A DNA stretch of 64,000 nt from Roseisolibacter agri (GCF_030159095.1 NZ_BRXS01000003.1:434001-498000), one strand, 5' to 3'; shown: positions 9,425-17,845, numbered from the stretch's first letter. Numbers and translations: made by a program. The notes: generated from the letters alone by a model not told the origin.

Positions 9425-10732
9425 TCAGCGGATCACCGCGTCCATGACGCGGCGGTACTCGCTGCTGGAGGAGATCTCGCGGGTCGTCTTCAGGAAGGTG
9501 CGGCGGACCTCCTCGTCCGCGAGCGCGTCGCGGCGCGCGGCGGCGGCCAGCAGCACCTCGGCCTTCTCGCGGTCGGACGAGATGCGGCCGGCCGAGCGGA
9601 GCGCGGCGAGCAGCGCGGGCTGCGAGAGGCGGTCGCGGCGCACGATCGCGCGCAGCACCGTGCCGCGCTCGCGGTCCGACGAGATGCCGTCCACGACGTC
9701 GAACAGCGCGTCGCGCGCGCCGGGCGCGGTGAGGAGCGCGTCGCCCTGCGTGGGCGAGTCGAGCGCCGCCATCAGCACGCGCCGCCGCTCGCTGTCGCTG
9801 GAGATCGTGCGCGCGCCGCGCAGCCACTCGGCGCGCATGACGTCGGACGCCGTGGCACCCGGCGCCAGCGCGGCCAGCAGCTCGCCCTTCGCGCGGTCGC
9901 TGGAGATCGTGCGCGTCACCGCCGCCGCGGTCGTGCGCGTGTCGGCGTTGGCGGCGGGCGCGGACAGCGCGGAGGCGAGCACGCGCGCCTTCTCGGAGTC
10001 GGAGCTGATCGAGCGCGCCGCGTCGACGACCGCCGCCAGCGTGCCCGCGTCCACGCCGCGCCGCTCGGCCACCGCGCGCAGCACCTGGCCCTTGTCGGAG
10101 TCGGACGAGAGGTGGCGGTCCGCCGCGCGCACGACGGCGCGCAGGTCGTCGTCGGTGGGGCGGCCGCGCTCCAGGATCTCGGCGAGATAGATGCGCTTCA
10201 CGCTGCCGCTGGCGATCTGGCGCACCTCGTCGAGCACGCCCGGCACGCCGCGCTGCCGCAGCACGCGCGCCGCGCGCGCCTCGGCGCCGATGTGGCTCTC
10301 GCGCGCGACCTGCGGCAGGATGCCGCGGATCCACGCCGCGCCGTCGGCCTCGTCGCGCACCTGGCCGTCCTGCAGGTAGCGGCGCGCGATGCGGCCGTCG
10401 CGCTCCACGAACTCGACGCGGCGCGTGACGCCGCCACGCGTCTCCTCGACCGAGAGCGTGCCGCCGAAGGCGAGCCGCCGCACGTCCGCGTCGTCGTCGG
10501 TGAACTCGACCGCGCCGACGCTGCGCACCTCGAGGCACCGCTCGGCGTCGGAGATGAGGAGGGCGCGGCGCTCGTTGTTCTCGCTGATGGAGATGTGCGT
10601 GCCGCGGCGCGCGGTGGAGCAGCCCCACTGCGCGCGCGCGGGCGCGGCCAGCAGCGCGACCAGCAGGATGGCGAGGAGCGGCAGCGCGAAGAGGGCGATG
10701 AGCGCGCGCGGCGACTGGACGGGACGGGACAC
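9425..10732 (-). CDS. Secreted protein with eight 34-residue helical repeats, paralogue of the M56 sensor domain
   Basis: A 435-residue exported protein of unknown function. The GTG at 10732 has a good GGAGG site 7 bases upstream and gives a signal peptide (hydrophobic residues 11-30, cleavage near ARAQ). Residues about 65-140 form a beta-rich domain (CLEVRSVGAVEFTDDDADV), then eight helical repeats follow with core ISSDxEKxxVL beginning at residues 174, 209, 243, 277, 311, 351, 385 and 421. The same two-part layout, with SDGDK repeats and the same ending (SSSEYRRVMDAV), forms the C-terminal half of the M56 protease upstream, so the two are paralogues. The 34-residue period recalls HEAT- or TPR-like solenoids, but I cannot place it in a named family. 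A BlaI-type operator sits 18 bases before the start codon. Confidence 0.75.
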   Translation of the reverse strand: MSRPVQSPRALIALFALPLLAILLVALLAAPARAQWGCSTARRGTHISISENNERRALLISDAERCLEVRSVGAVEFTDDDADVRRLAFGGTLSVEETRGGVTRRVEFVERDGRIARRYLQDGQVRDEADGAAWIRGILPQVARESHIGAEARAARVLRQRGVPGVLDEVRQIASGSVKRIYLAEILERGRPTDDDLRAVVRAADRHLSSDSDKGQVLRAVAERRGVDAGTLAAVVDAARSISSDSEKARVLASALSAPAANADTRTTAAAVTRTISSDRAKGELLAALAPGATASDVMRAEWLRGARTISSDSERRRVLMAALDSPTQGDALLTAPGARDALFDVVDGISSDRERGTVLRAIVRRDRLSQPALLAALRSAGRISSDREKAEVLLAAAARRDALADEEVRRTFLKTTREISSSSEYRRVMDAVIR

Positions 10733-10749
10733 GACGGCCTCCGGTTGAT

Positions 10750-10765
10750 TGCTAGTTTCTTAGCA
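10750..10765. promoter_or_regulatory. BlaI-type operator upstream of the secreted repeat-protein gene
   Basis: TGCTAGTTTCTTAGCA, an inverted repeat TGCTA-N6-TAGCA identical in half-sites and spacing to one of two sites in front of blaI. It lies between the terminator-like hairpin behind the M56 gene and the ribosome-binding site of the downstream gene, where a bound repressor would block a separate promoter. Confidence 0.72.
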
Positions 10766-10783
10766 CCACACGATACGACTCAT

Positions 10784-10813
10784 GCGGCGGGGCGGCCAGC
10801 GCCGCCCCGCCGC
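10784..10813 (-). terminator. Perfect 13-bp hairpin after the M56 protease gene
   Basis: A perfect 13-bp GC stem (10784-10796 with 10801-10813) and a 4-base loop begins 8 bases past the M56 stop codon. No T-run follows. Its position, just before a new operator, supports separate transcription of the downstream repeat-protein gene. Confidence 0.55.
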
Positions 10814-10820
10814 GGGCACC

Positions 10821-13598
10821 TCAGGGCACGACCGCGTCCATCACGCGGCGGTACTCGCTGCTGGACGTCATCGTCTTCAGGGCGTCGAGGAACTGCGCGC
10901 GGGTGGCCGGCTCGCGCAGCGCGGGCGTACTCTTCGCGACCTCCAGGAGCACGTTCGCGCGCTTCGTGTCGGAGACCATGTTCCTGGTCGCGGCGATCGC
11001 GCCCTTCTGCGTGTCGACGCACGTCGGCTGCGCGCGGAGCGCGGCCAGCAGCACCGTCTCGCGCGCCGTCTCCGAGACCATCCCGTTCACCGCGGCGAAG
11101 AAGCGCTCGCGCACCGGCACGACCTCCATGCGCCGCTTGCGGGCGACGGCGCGCAGCACCTCCACGCGCTCGCCGTCCGACGTCATGCGGTGCGTCTGGT
11201 CCAGCGTCGCGGCGACGGTCGCGTCGTCGCCGGCCGAGTCGAGGGCGGCGATCAGCACGCGCCGGCGCTCGCCGTCGCTCGTGAAGCCGTCGAGCGTGCG
11301 GAAGAACGCGGTGCGGATCTCACCCGTCTCGCCGACGCGCCGCGCGAGCTTCTGCAGGACCGCCGACTTGTCGCCGTCGGAGGTCATGCCCGCCACCGCG
11401 CGCACGAGGTCCGCGATCACCGCGGGCGTCAGATCGGGCCCCAGCGTGCGCTCCAGCACGCGGCGCCGGTCGCCGTCGGAGGTGATGCCGCGCGACGCGC
11501 CGACGATGGCCGCCGACACCGCCGGCGTGCGCGCCTGCTGCGCCGCGACGGCGCGCAGCACGGACGACTTGTCGCCGTCGCTCACGATGCCGCGCGCGGC
11601 CAGCGTCACCTGCTCCAGCTCCGACGCGGTCAGCGCGCGCGCCGCGAGCAGCGACTCGAGCAGCCGCCGCTTGTCGCCGTCGCTCGTCACGCGGCGCACC
11701 TCGGCCAGCACCGCGGGCAGGTCGCCCGCGCGGACCAGGCGCGTGTTGCTGGTCGTGGCGCGCGCGGTGCTCGCGAACGTCCGGCTGCGCCGCACGACGT
11801 TCGTGAGGATGCCGCGGAACCACGCCTCGCCCTCGGCCGTGGGCCGCTCGTCGCCGCCCACGGTGTAGCGGCGCACGAGGCGGCCGTCGCGCGGCGTGAC
11901 CTCCATGATGCGCGTGATGCCGTCGCGCGTCTCGGCCACGCGCAGCACGCCGCCCTCCGAGATCACGCGCACGTCGGCGTAGTCGGGCGTGAACTCGACG
12001 GTGCCGTACGTGCGCACCTCGAGGCAGCTGGTGTCGCTGGCGCTCTGGTAGACCTGGGCGACGCCGGCGCGGCGGTACGCGGGGCGGCAGGCGTCGGCGA
12101 CGGGCGTGATGCCGGTGAGGTGCGGCGTCATGCTCGCCATCCGCTCGGCGACGGCGCCGAGCCCGGCGCCCACCGTCGCGAGGCTGGAGCGCAGCTCCGG
12201 CATGCGCGGCGCCTCGGGCGCCATCGCGACCGTGGGCATCGGGACCGGCGGCATCGCGACGGTCGGGACCGTGGTCGACGTCTGCGGCTCGACCGGCGTC
12301 GCGCGCGCGGGCGACGGCGCGGCGGGACGCGCGGCCGCCATCTCTTCCGCGGTCTCCATGCGCGCGGCCGGCGCGGCGACCGAGGCGCGCAGTCCGGCCA
12401 GCGGCACGGCGGCCAGCGCGACCAGCGCGGCGGCGGCGAGCGCGCGGCGGCGGTCGGTGCGCGCGCGCGGCGCGGCGGGATCGAGGATCGCGAGCAGCCG
12501 CCCCTCGAACTCGGAGCGGCGCGCCATCGCCAGCGCGGCCGCCGCGGGCGACGCCTCGCCGAGCGTGCGCACGAGGTCCAGCAGGTCGTCGGCGTAGCGC
12601 GTGGCGGGGACGCCGCCGGCGGCGAGCACCAGGTCGTCGCACGCGCGCTCGCGCTCCGCGCGCAGGCGCCGGCCGGCGAGCGTGACGAGCGGGTTGAACC
12701 AGAAGATCGCGGTCGCGAGCTGCGCGAGGACCTGCGTCAGCGCGTCCAGCCGCTCGACGTGCGCGAGCTCGTGCAGCAGCACGGCGCGGCGGCGGTCCTC
12801 GGTCCACTCCGCGGCGTCGGCCGGCAGCAGCACGACGGGATAGACGACGCCCCACGTCACGGGCACGGTGCCGGTGCGCCCGACGTACAGCGACACCGGA
12901 CGGCGGATGCCCAGCTCGCGCGCGAGGCGCTGCAGCGGCATCACCCACGCGGGATCGTCGGCCGGCTGCGCGCGGCGCACGAGCCGCGCGAGCCCCGCGG
13001 TGCCAAGCGCGAGGCGCAGCAGCACGAACAGCACGCCCGCGGCCCACACGCCGAAGAGCGCGAGCAGCCAGGTCGGCGCGCTGCCGGCGTTCCCGGTCGG
13101 CGTGGCGTCCGGCGTGCGCGGCACCTGCACGGTCAGCGCGTTCGGGCCCACGGTCACGCGCGACGGCTCGGCGCCGGCGGGCGTGGGAGGCACGGTAGCG
13201 ATCCCGGCGGCGACGCCCGCCTCGTAGTCGCGCTGGGTGAGCGCGGGCGCGTCGGGCGCGCGCTCGACGCGGAAGCGCTGGGCGACGTCGGGCGTGGTGG
13301 CGACAGGCGTCGCCGCGGCGGGCGGCTCGCGCAGCGCGGCGGCGGCACGCGCGAGCGCGGCCGGCACGACGGGCGCGCTCCACCGCGGGACGAGCGCGGT
13401 GAGCACGGGGAGCGCGAGCACCGCGACGACGGCGGCGCTCCACACGAGGTGGCGCGTGGCGGCGGCGGCGCGGCGCATCCCCCATGTCGTCGCGAGCCCG
13501 GCGACGCCGAGGATGACGGTGCCCTTGAGCGTGACGTCCACGAGGGCCGGCAGCCAGTCGGCGGCCAGCCCGCCGAGCGAGGCGACGAGGTCGGACAT
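10821..13598 (-). CDS. M56 (BlaR1-type) membrane metallopeptidase with repeat-type extracytoplasmic sensor domain
   Basis: A 925-residue sensor protease. Hydrophobic segments lie at about 22-40, 49-70, 176-198 and 385-403. The gluzincin motif HELAH is at 276-280, with the downstream acidic cluster ERERACDD (315-322) typical of M56. In BlaR1/MecR1 the C-terminal domain is a penicillin-binding sensor; here it is replaced by a Pro/Ala linker, a beta-rich domain (about 525-600) and nine 34-residue helical repeats (core TSDGDKxxVL, starting at 638, 672, 706, 739, 773, 807, 841, 875 and 911). The gene is one base downstream of blaI, with a GGGAGG site. By analogy the protease inactivates BlaI when the outer domain senses a ligand; the ligand is unknown and need not be a beta-lactam. 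Confidence 0.85.
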   Translation of the reverse strand: MSDLVASLGGLAADWLPALVDVTLKGTVILGVAGLATTWGMRRAAAATRHLVWSAAVVAVLALPVLTALVPRWSAPVVPAALARAAAALREPPAAATPVATTPDVAQRFRVERAPDAPALTQRDYEAGVAAGIATVPPTPAGAEPSRVTVGPNALTVQVPRTPDATPTGNAGSAPTWLLALFGVWAAGVLFVLLRLALGTAGLARLVRRAQPADDPAWVMPLQRLARELGIRRPVSLYVGRTGTVPVTWGVVYPVVLLPADAAEWTEDRRRAVLLHELAHVERLDALTQVLAQLATAIFWFNPLVTLAGRRLRAERERACDDLVLAAGGVPATRYADDLLDLVRTLGEASPAAAALAMARRSEFEGRLLAILDPAAPRARTDRRRALAAAALVALAAVPLAGLRASVAAPAARMETAEEMAAARPAAPSPARATPVEPQTSTTVPTVAMPPVPMPTVAMAPEAPRMPELRSSLATVGAGLGAVAERMASMTPHLTGITPVADACRPAYRRAGVAQVYQSASDTSCLEVRTYGTVEFTPDYADVRVISEGGVLRVAETRDGITRIMEVTPRDGRLVRRYTVGGDERPTAEGEAWFRGILTNVVRRSRTFASTARATTSNTRLVRAGDLPAVLAEVRRVTSDGDKRRLLESLLAARALTASELEQVTLAARGIVSDGDKSSVLRAVAAQQARTPAVSAAIVGASRGITSDGDRRRVLERTLGPDLTPAVIADLVRAVAGMTSDGDKSAVLQKLARRVGETGEIRTAFFRTLDGFTSDGERRRVLIAALDSAGDDATVAATLDQTHRMTSDGERVEVLRAVARKRRMEVVPVRERFFAAVNGMVSETARETVLLAALRAQPTCVDTQKGAIAATRNMVSDTKRANVLLEVAKSTPALREPATRAQFLDALKTMTSSSEYRRVMDAVVP

Positions 13599-13599
13599 G

Positions 13600-13989
13600 C
13601 TAGCGGCCCTCCCGTTTGCGCTGCTCGATGAGCTGCGACATCCGGTCGATCTCGTCGCGCGACAGCTTCCGCTCGGCGCCGTCCAGCAGGGCGGCCATGG
13701 CGTCCTCGACGGAGCCGTCGAAGAAGGTGCGCAGCAGGTGCTTCACGGCCGAGCGCTGCGCGGTGTCGCGCGCGACGACGGGGGCGAAGACGTAGCGGGG
13801 CCCGTCCTCGTGGTGGCGGATGTGCCCCTTGTCCTCGAGGATGCGGAGCATGGCGCGCACGGCCGAGTAGCTGGGCGGCTCGGGGAGTCGCTCCTGCACC
13901 TCGGCGGCGGTGGCCTCGCCGAGCTGGTAGAGGACGTCCATGATCTGGCGCTCGCGGCGGGAGAGCCGGTTGGCGAGGGAGTCGGCCAT
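13600..13989 (-). CDS. BlaI/MecI/CopY-family transcriptional repressor
   Basis: A 129-residue winged-helix repressor of the normal family length. Residues about 10-75 carry the DNA-binding domain (RLSRRERQIMDVLYQLGEA, then VRAMLRILEDKGHIRH), and the charged helical C-terminus is the usual dimerisation part. It is the first gene of the blaI-M56 operon, one base before the protease start. Two 16-bp palindromes, TGCTA/TGCTG-N6-TAGCA, lie 41 and 60 bases upstream of the ATG, so autorepression is likely. The same palindrome stands before the repeat-protein gene downstream. In related systems proteolysis by the M56 partner releases repression; that step is inferred here. Confidence 0.92.
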   Translation of the reverse strand: MADSLANRLSRRERQIMDVLYQLGEATAAEVQERLPEPPSYSAVRAMLRILEDKGHIRHHEDGPRYVFAPVVARDTAQRSAVKHLLRTFFDGSVEDAMAALLDGAERKLSRDEIDRMSQLIEQRKREGR

Positions 13990-14029
13990 GCGGGTGCTCG
14001 GGTGCCTCAGAGGTGCTCGGGACGGTGCC

Positions 14030-14045
14030 TGCTAAACTTCTAGCA
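14030..14045. promoter_or_regulatory. BlaI-type operator 1 of blaI
   Basis: TGCTAAACTTCTAGCA, a 5-6-5 inverted repeat 41 bases upstream of the blaI ATG. Half-sites and spacing match the site at 10750-10765. Confidence 0.7.
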
Positions 14046-14048
14046 TCG

Positions 14049-14064
14049 TGCTGGATTTTTAGCA
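14049..14064. promoter_or_regulatory. BlaI-type operator 2 of blaI
   Basis: TGCTGGATTTTTAGCA, the second site, three bases from the first and with one half-site mismatch (TGCTG). The 19-bp centre-to-centre distance suggests two dimers bound close together. Confidence 0.6.
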
Positions 14065-14160
14065 ATAGTGGGTTTTGGGAGGGGCCTGGCTGCGTGCTTC
14101 GCGCTGCGTGCTGCGTGAACTACCTCGGGACGAGCCGGCGCGCCGCGGAGATGGTGCTCT

Positions 14161-14290
14161 TGGGGAGGATGCGGATGCTCCGGATCGGAACGGATTCGTC
14201 GGATCGCTCCGCCCCGGCGCATGGGGCATCGCCGCCACGAGGGACGATCCGAAGGATCCGTGCTCATCCGACGCATCCGCGTCCTCCCCA
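14161..14290. repeat. Dispersed 130-bp palindromic repeat, copy 1
   Basis: The ends TGGGGAGGATGCGGATGC and GCATCCGCGTCCTCCCCA pair with one mismatch; the middle is rich in GGATC/GGATG direct and inverted units. Five related copies lie at 27009, 27850, 30242, 37163 and 60781. All are intergenic. Confidence 0.8.
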
Positions 14291-14340
14291 CAGGCAGCAG
14301 GGGTCCGGCGCGCAAGCCCCTGAACGACGTTGGACAGGAT

Positions 14341-14413
14341 GACAGGATGACGAAGAGGCTCCGCACCGGCGCTTGGGACAGTGCGCCACGCGGAGCCTCC
14401 TGGTCATCCTGTC
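14341..14413 (-). terminator. 24-bp imperfect hairpin after the YVTN propeller gene
   Basis: The arms 14341-14364 and 14390-14413 (GACAGGATGAC... and ...GTCATCCTGTC) pair with about three mismatches around a 25-base loop. It starts 35 bases past the minus-strand stop at 14448 and could end that transcript, but it also lies inside the composite repeat. Confidence 0.35.
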
Positions 14414-14447
14414 TCGTGCTGTTCGCGGTTCACGCAGCACGCAGCCG

Positions 14448-15647
14448 TCAGCGCACCGGCCGCACGTCGACGCCGCCCGCCATCTGCCCGACGTCCGCGC
14501 TCGCCACGCGCTGCCGCGTCTGCAGGTCGATCACCTCCAGCGTGCCCGGCTCCGAGCCGATCCCCTCGACGCTCACGAACGCGTACCGGTCGTCCGGGCT
14601 GATCGCGACGCCGTGCACCACCTTCCGCCGCGTCGGCACGCGCGCCAGCTCCTTCCCCGTGACCGCGTCGAGGATCGACACGCTCTGCCCGCGCTTGTTC
14701 GTGCCCACGAGCAGCTTGCCGTCGCGGGTCGCGGCCAGGTTGTAGACGCCCTCGCCCGTCGGGATGCGGCGCTTGAGCGACCACGACGCGACGTCGACCT
14801 CGACGATCTCGCTCGTCTTGTTGCAGGCGACGAACACCGAGCGCCCGTCGGCCGAGGGCTGCGCCCACGTCGGCGAGCAGACCGTCTCGCCGGGCTTCGG
14901 GGCATCCATCCCGTGGCCGCCCATGTCGTGACCCGCATGCGCGCCGCGCCGCACCATCGGCGCGCCCGGCATCCCCTGCTCCTTGCCCTTCGTCAGCAGG
15001 AAGTGGCGCGACACGCCGAGCGTGCGCGTGTCGATCTCGACGAGCAGGTCGTCCATCATGCACGCCGAGTAGTGGCGCGTGCCGTCGGCGGTGAGGCGCG
15101 AGCCGTGCGGCATCGCGCACGTCGGGATGCGCGCGATCTCCACCAGCTCCTCGTCCGTCGTGCCGGGCGCGGAGCCCGCCGTCGCCGTCGTCGCGAGCGC
15201 GACCACGCTCACGCTCGACGGCACCATCTCGCCGTGCAGGTTGAAGTTCACGACGTACGCCGTGGCGCCGTCGGGGCTCACCTGCAGCGTCGCCGGGAAC
15301 AGCCCCAGCTCCACGCGCCCCAGCGTGCGCCCCGTGGCCGCGTCGAAGCGCCACAGCGAGCCGTAGGGCGCGCCGTGCGCCGTCGACACGAAGTACGAGC
15401 GGCCGTCCGGCGCGAAGCCCAGCCCGTGCGGGCCGTCGGGGTCCATCGGGTTCATGCCGACGGGGCGCGACTCCTCGACGCGCGCCAGCGGCGTGCCGCC
15501 CGGCCCGAGCCGCGCGCCGAAGCGCACGACCGCGATCTGGTCGGTGGCCTCGGACGCGACGTAGACGACGTACTCCTGCGCGCCGGCCGGCGCCGCCGCC
15601 AGGGCGAGCGCCAGCGCCAGCATCCCGCGGGTCCCGCGTGGCGTCAC
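14448..15647 (-). CDS. Secreted YVTN/YncE-like beta-propeller protein
   Basis: A 399-residue exported protein. The GTG at 15647 overlaps the upstream stop (GTGA) and gives a charged N-region plus hydrophobic core (MLALALALAAAPAGA); an ATG at 15623 is the alternative. Repeats of the YVTN type (ATAYVVNFNLHGE, GRSVFVACNKTSEIVEVD, DRYAFVSVEGIG) recur about every 45 residues, indicating a seven-bladed propeller. A His/Met-rich loop (HAGHDMGGHGMDAP) in the middle could bind metal, which is speculative. Proteins of this type bind surface ligands or other proteins; no enzymatic residues are recognised. It is translationally coupled to the LVIVD-type propeller gene upstream and probably works with it outside the cytoplasm. 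Confidence 0.75.
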   Translation of the reverse strand: MTPRGTRGMLALALALAAAPAGAQEYVVYVASEATDQIAVVRFGARLGPGGTPLARVEESRPVGMNPMDPDGPHGLGFAPDGRSYFVSTAHGAPYGSLWRFDAATGRTLGRVELGLFPATLQVSPDGATAYVVNFNLHGEMVPSSVSVVALATTATAGSAPGTTDEELVEIARIPTCAMPHGSRLTADGTRHYSACMMDDLLVEIDTRTLGVSRHFLLTKGKEQGMPGAPMVRRGAHAGHDMGGHGMDAPKPGETVCSPTWAQPSADGRSVFVACNKTSEIVEVDVASWSLKRRIPTGEGVYNLAATRDGKLLVGTNKRGQSVSILDAVTGKELARVPTRRKVVHGVAISPDDRYAFVSVEGIGSEPGTLEVIDLQTRQRVASADVGQMAGGVDVRPVR

Positions 15648-17695
15648 TGCATCACCTTCGGCTTGGGCGCCTTGGACGGCTCCATGCGCACGATCCAGAG
15701 CCCGTTGTACATGTCGTTGACGTACGCCAGCCCGTCGCGCACCACCACGCCCCACGTCATCGGCGTGTTGATCACCTTGCCCTGCGGGTCGGCCGTGTGC
15801 ACGTGCGCCATCTCGCGCGCCTGCGCGCGCAGGTCGCCGCGCAGCTCGCCCGAGATGTCGAACGTGCGGAAGCCCGCGTTGTACGCGCCCATGTAGAGCG
15901 TGTCGCCGGCGATCCAGATGTTGTGCACGCCGCCGTTCTCCGGCTCGTAGAACGCGACGCTCTTCGGCTTCGTGAGGTCGGAGATGTCGATCACCTGCAG
16001 GCGGCCGTACGCGCGCCCCGCGGACGCGGAGTTCGCCGGCGCGCCCTGCAGCCCGCTCGCCGGGAACACCTCGTCGGCGATGAAGACGTAGTTCCTGTGG
16101 CGCCACGCGGTGTGCGTGCCGCGGATGAAGCCCGGGCCGCCCGCCGCCTCGACCTGCCGATAGAGGTCGTTCAGGTCGTACTTGTACTGGCTCACGAGCA
16201 CGGGGTTCGACGGCGAGCCGCCCTTGATGCCGTTGCCGACGTCGAGGATCACCAGCCCGTCGTTCCAGTAGCTCAGGTACGCCAGCCCGTCCTGCACGTC
16301 CACGTCGTGCAGCGAGCGGCCCGCGTCGCCCGCGAACTCCGGGCGCGGCGTCTTCCACACCGCGACCTCCTTCGGGCTCTTCGGGTCGTTGAGGTCGAGG
16401 ATGTGGAACGCGCCCGTGCCGTCGTTCGTGAGGTAGACGTGCGTGCCGAACTTGGGCTGCGTGTACACGAACGCCGAGTGCACGCCGGCCGTCACCGTCG
16501 CGGTGTACTCGCTCAGCACCTTCGGATGGCGCGGATCCTCCAGCGACGCCACGACGACGCCGTTGCGGCGGTCGCTCGCGCCCTCGCGCGTGAAGACGAG
16601 GTACCTGCCGTCCGCCGTCGTCATCACGTCGTTCACGCGGCGCGTGTTCGACACGAGCGAGTCGGTCACCACCGGCGCGGCGGGATTCGAGATGTCGATC
16701 GCGTACATCACGTCGCCGCCCGAGCCGGAGCCGAGGTACGCGACCTTCTCCGTCGGGTGCAGCCAGACCTCTTCCGTCGTGAAGCGCGTGCGCGGCAGGC
16801 GGCCGACGACGCTCGCCGGGCGGCGCACGTCGCGCGGCGCGAGCGTCACGATGGTCGTCGCGCTGCGGTCGCCGAGCGAGGCGGTGATGGTGTAGGGCCG
16901 CGCCTCGTAGCCGACGAAGGCGCCGTCCGGATCGATCATCCCCTGCCCCGGGCTGAAGCTCCACGTCGCGGCGACGCCGGGGATCACCTTCCCCTGCGCG
17001 TCCTTCGCGACCGCGCTGAAGCGGATCACGTCGCCCGTGCGCCAGCCCGCCGACGGCGCGGCGCCCGCGGTCACCTGCAGCGACGCGACGCGCGCCGCCA
17101 CCACGGTCACCGGCACGGTCGTCCTCGCGCGCCCCGCCTCGGCCGTCAGCACGGCGCGGCCGGGCGCGAGCGCCACCACGAAGCCGTCGCGCACCGCGAC
17201 CGCGCCGGGCATCGAGCTGCTCCAGCGCACCGCGTCCTCGCGGCGGTCGTTCTGCGCCGAGTACGCGGTGGCCTGCAGCGCCACGCGCTGGCCCACCACG
17301 AGGGTGCTCGGCAGCCCCTCGACGGCGACGCGCGCGGCGGCGCCGGGCACCATGCGCACGGACACGCGCTCGACGAACGGGCGCGACCCCGGCACCATCG
17401 CGACGACGCCCACCGGCAGGATCCCGGTCGCGCCGGACTTCACGAGGCCCGTCGTGTCGACGGTGCCCTCGAACCAGCCGCCGGTCGGGACGAAGCGCAG
17501 GTGGACGTTCTCCATCACCTTCCCCTGCGCATCGAAGGCGCGGGCGCTGAGGCGGAGGGTGTCCATCGCGGCGACGACCGGGTCGGCCGGCGAGACCTCG
17601 ATGCGGGCGACCGGCGAGGGGGCGGCGGGCGCGGGCGGCTGACCGGCGGCCGGCTGTTGCAGCAGCGCCAGGAGCGCGAGCGTGGGTGCGGACAT
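15644..17695 (-). CDS. Secreted Ig-like / LVIVD-repeat protein
   Basis: A 683-residue exported protein. The ATG at 17695 (MSAPTLALLALLQQPAAGQ) is preferred over an upstream ATG that would add 28 Arg/His-rich residues. The N-terminal third holds bacterial Ig-like modules (VARIEVSPADPVVAAMDTL, VASLQVTAGA), and the rest holds LVIVD-type propeller repeats (MYAIDISNPAAPVV, FHILDLNDPKSPKE, LQVIDISDLTKPKS, FRTFDISGE). LVIVD repeats occur in many predicted surface proteins of unknown function. The stop overlaps the start of the YVTN propeller gene, so the pair forms a coupled two-gene unit. A role in surface binding is inferred. Confidence 0.72.
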   Translation of the reverse strand: MSAPTLALLALLQQPAAGQPPAPAAPSPVARIEVSPADPVVAAMDTLRLSARAFDAQGKVMENVHLRFVPTGGWFEGTVDTTGLVKSGATGILPVGVVAMVPGSRPFVERVSVRMVPGAAARVAVEGLPSTLVVGQRVALQATAYSAQNDRREDAVRWSSSMPGAVAVRDGFVVALAPGRAVLTAEAGRARTTVPVTVVAARVASLQVTAGAAPSAGWRTGDVIRFSAVAKDAQGKVIPGVAATWSFSPGQGMIDPDGAFVGYEARPYTITASLGDRSATTIVTLAPRDVRRPASVVGRLPRTRFTTEEVWLHPTEKVAYLGSGSGGDVMYAIDISNPAAPVVTDSLVSNTRRVNDVMTTADGRYLVFTREGASDRRNGVVVASLEDPRHPKVLSEYTATVTAGVHSAFVYTQPKFGTHVYLTNDGTGAFHILDLNDPKSPKEVAVWKTPRPEFAGDAGRSLHDVDVQDGLAYLSYWNDGLVILDVGNGIKGGSPSNPVLVSQYKYDLNDLYRQVEAAGGPGFIRGTHTAWRHRNYVFIADEVFPASGLQGAPANSASAGRAYGRLQVIDISDLTKPKSVAFYEPENGGVHNIWIAGDTLYMGAYNAGFRTFDISGELRGDLRAQAREMAHVHTADPQGKVINTPMTWGVVVRDGLAYVNDMYNGLWIVRMEPSKAPKPKVMQ

Positions 17696-17784
17696 GGGGC
17701 GGGGCACGTGGGCGGACGGCGCGTGCAGCCGGGAGCGATGAGCATCCCATGGCCGCGCGCGGGGATGGAAGCCCCGCAAGTTGA

Positions 17785-17823
17785 GGCGGGACCGCCCCCC
17801 CGACCAGAGGGACCGGTCCCGCC
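17785..17823 (-). terminator. 10-bp hairpin after the cyanophycin operon
   Basis: GGCGGGACCG (17785-17794) pairs perfectly with CGGTCCCGCC (17814-17823) around a 19-base loop, 23 bases past the last gene of the minus-strand cyanophycin operon. The sequence after the stem is only weakly T-rich, so this is a candidate only. Confidence 0.35.
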
Positions 17824-17845
17824 CGCGCGGGGCTCACCCGATCCT

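Larger units (their letters stand above)
14103..14445. repeat. Composite palindromic element with 18-bp perfect terminal inverted repeats
   Basis: The ends GCTGCGTGCTGCGTGAAC (14103-14120) and its exact reverse complement (14428-14445) enclose one copy of the dispersed 130-bp palindrome and a further 24-bp imperfect hairpin. The right end abuts the stop codon of the beta-propeller gene. No coding potential is seen inside. It looks like a non-autonomous mobile or recombination-generated element; no transposase is present and no target duplication is obvious. Confidence 0.5.

Noticed and set aside
13990-14029. A third BlaI-type site close to the blaI start
   Set aside because: Only the two sites at 14030 and 14049 have both half-sites in the right spacing; the nearer sequence lacks TAGCA.
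14373-14447. Possible plus-strand gene starting between the composite repeat and the YVTN propeller gene
   Set aside because: The frame runs antisense through the propeller gene and has no recognisable motif.
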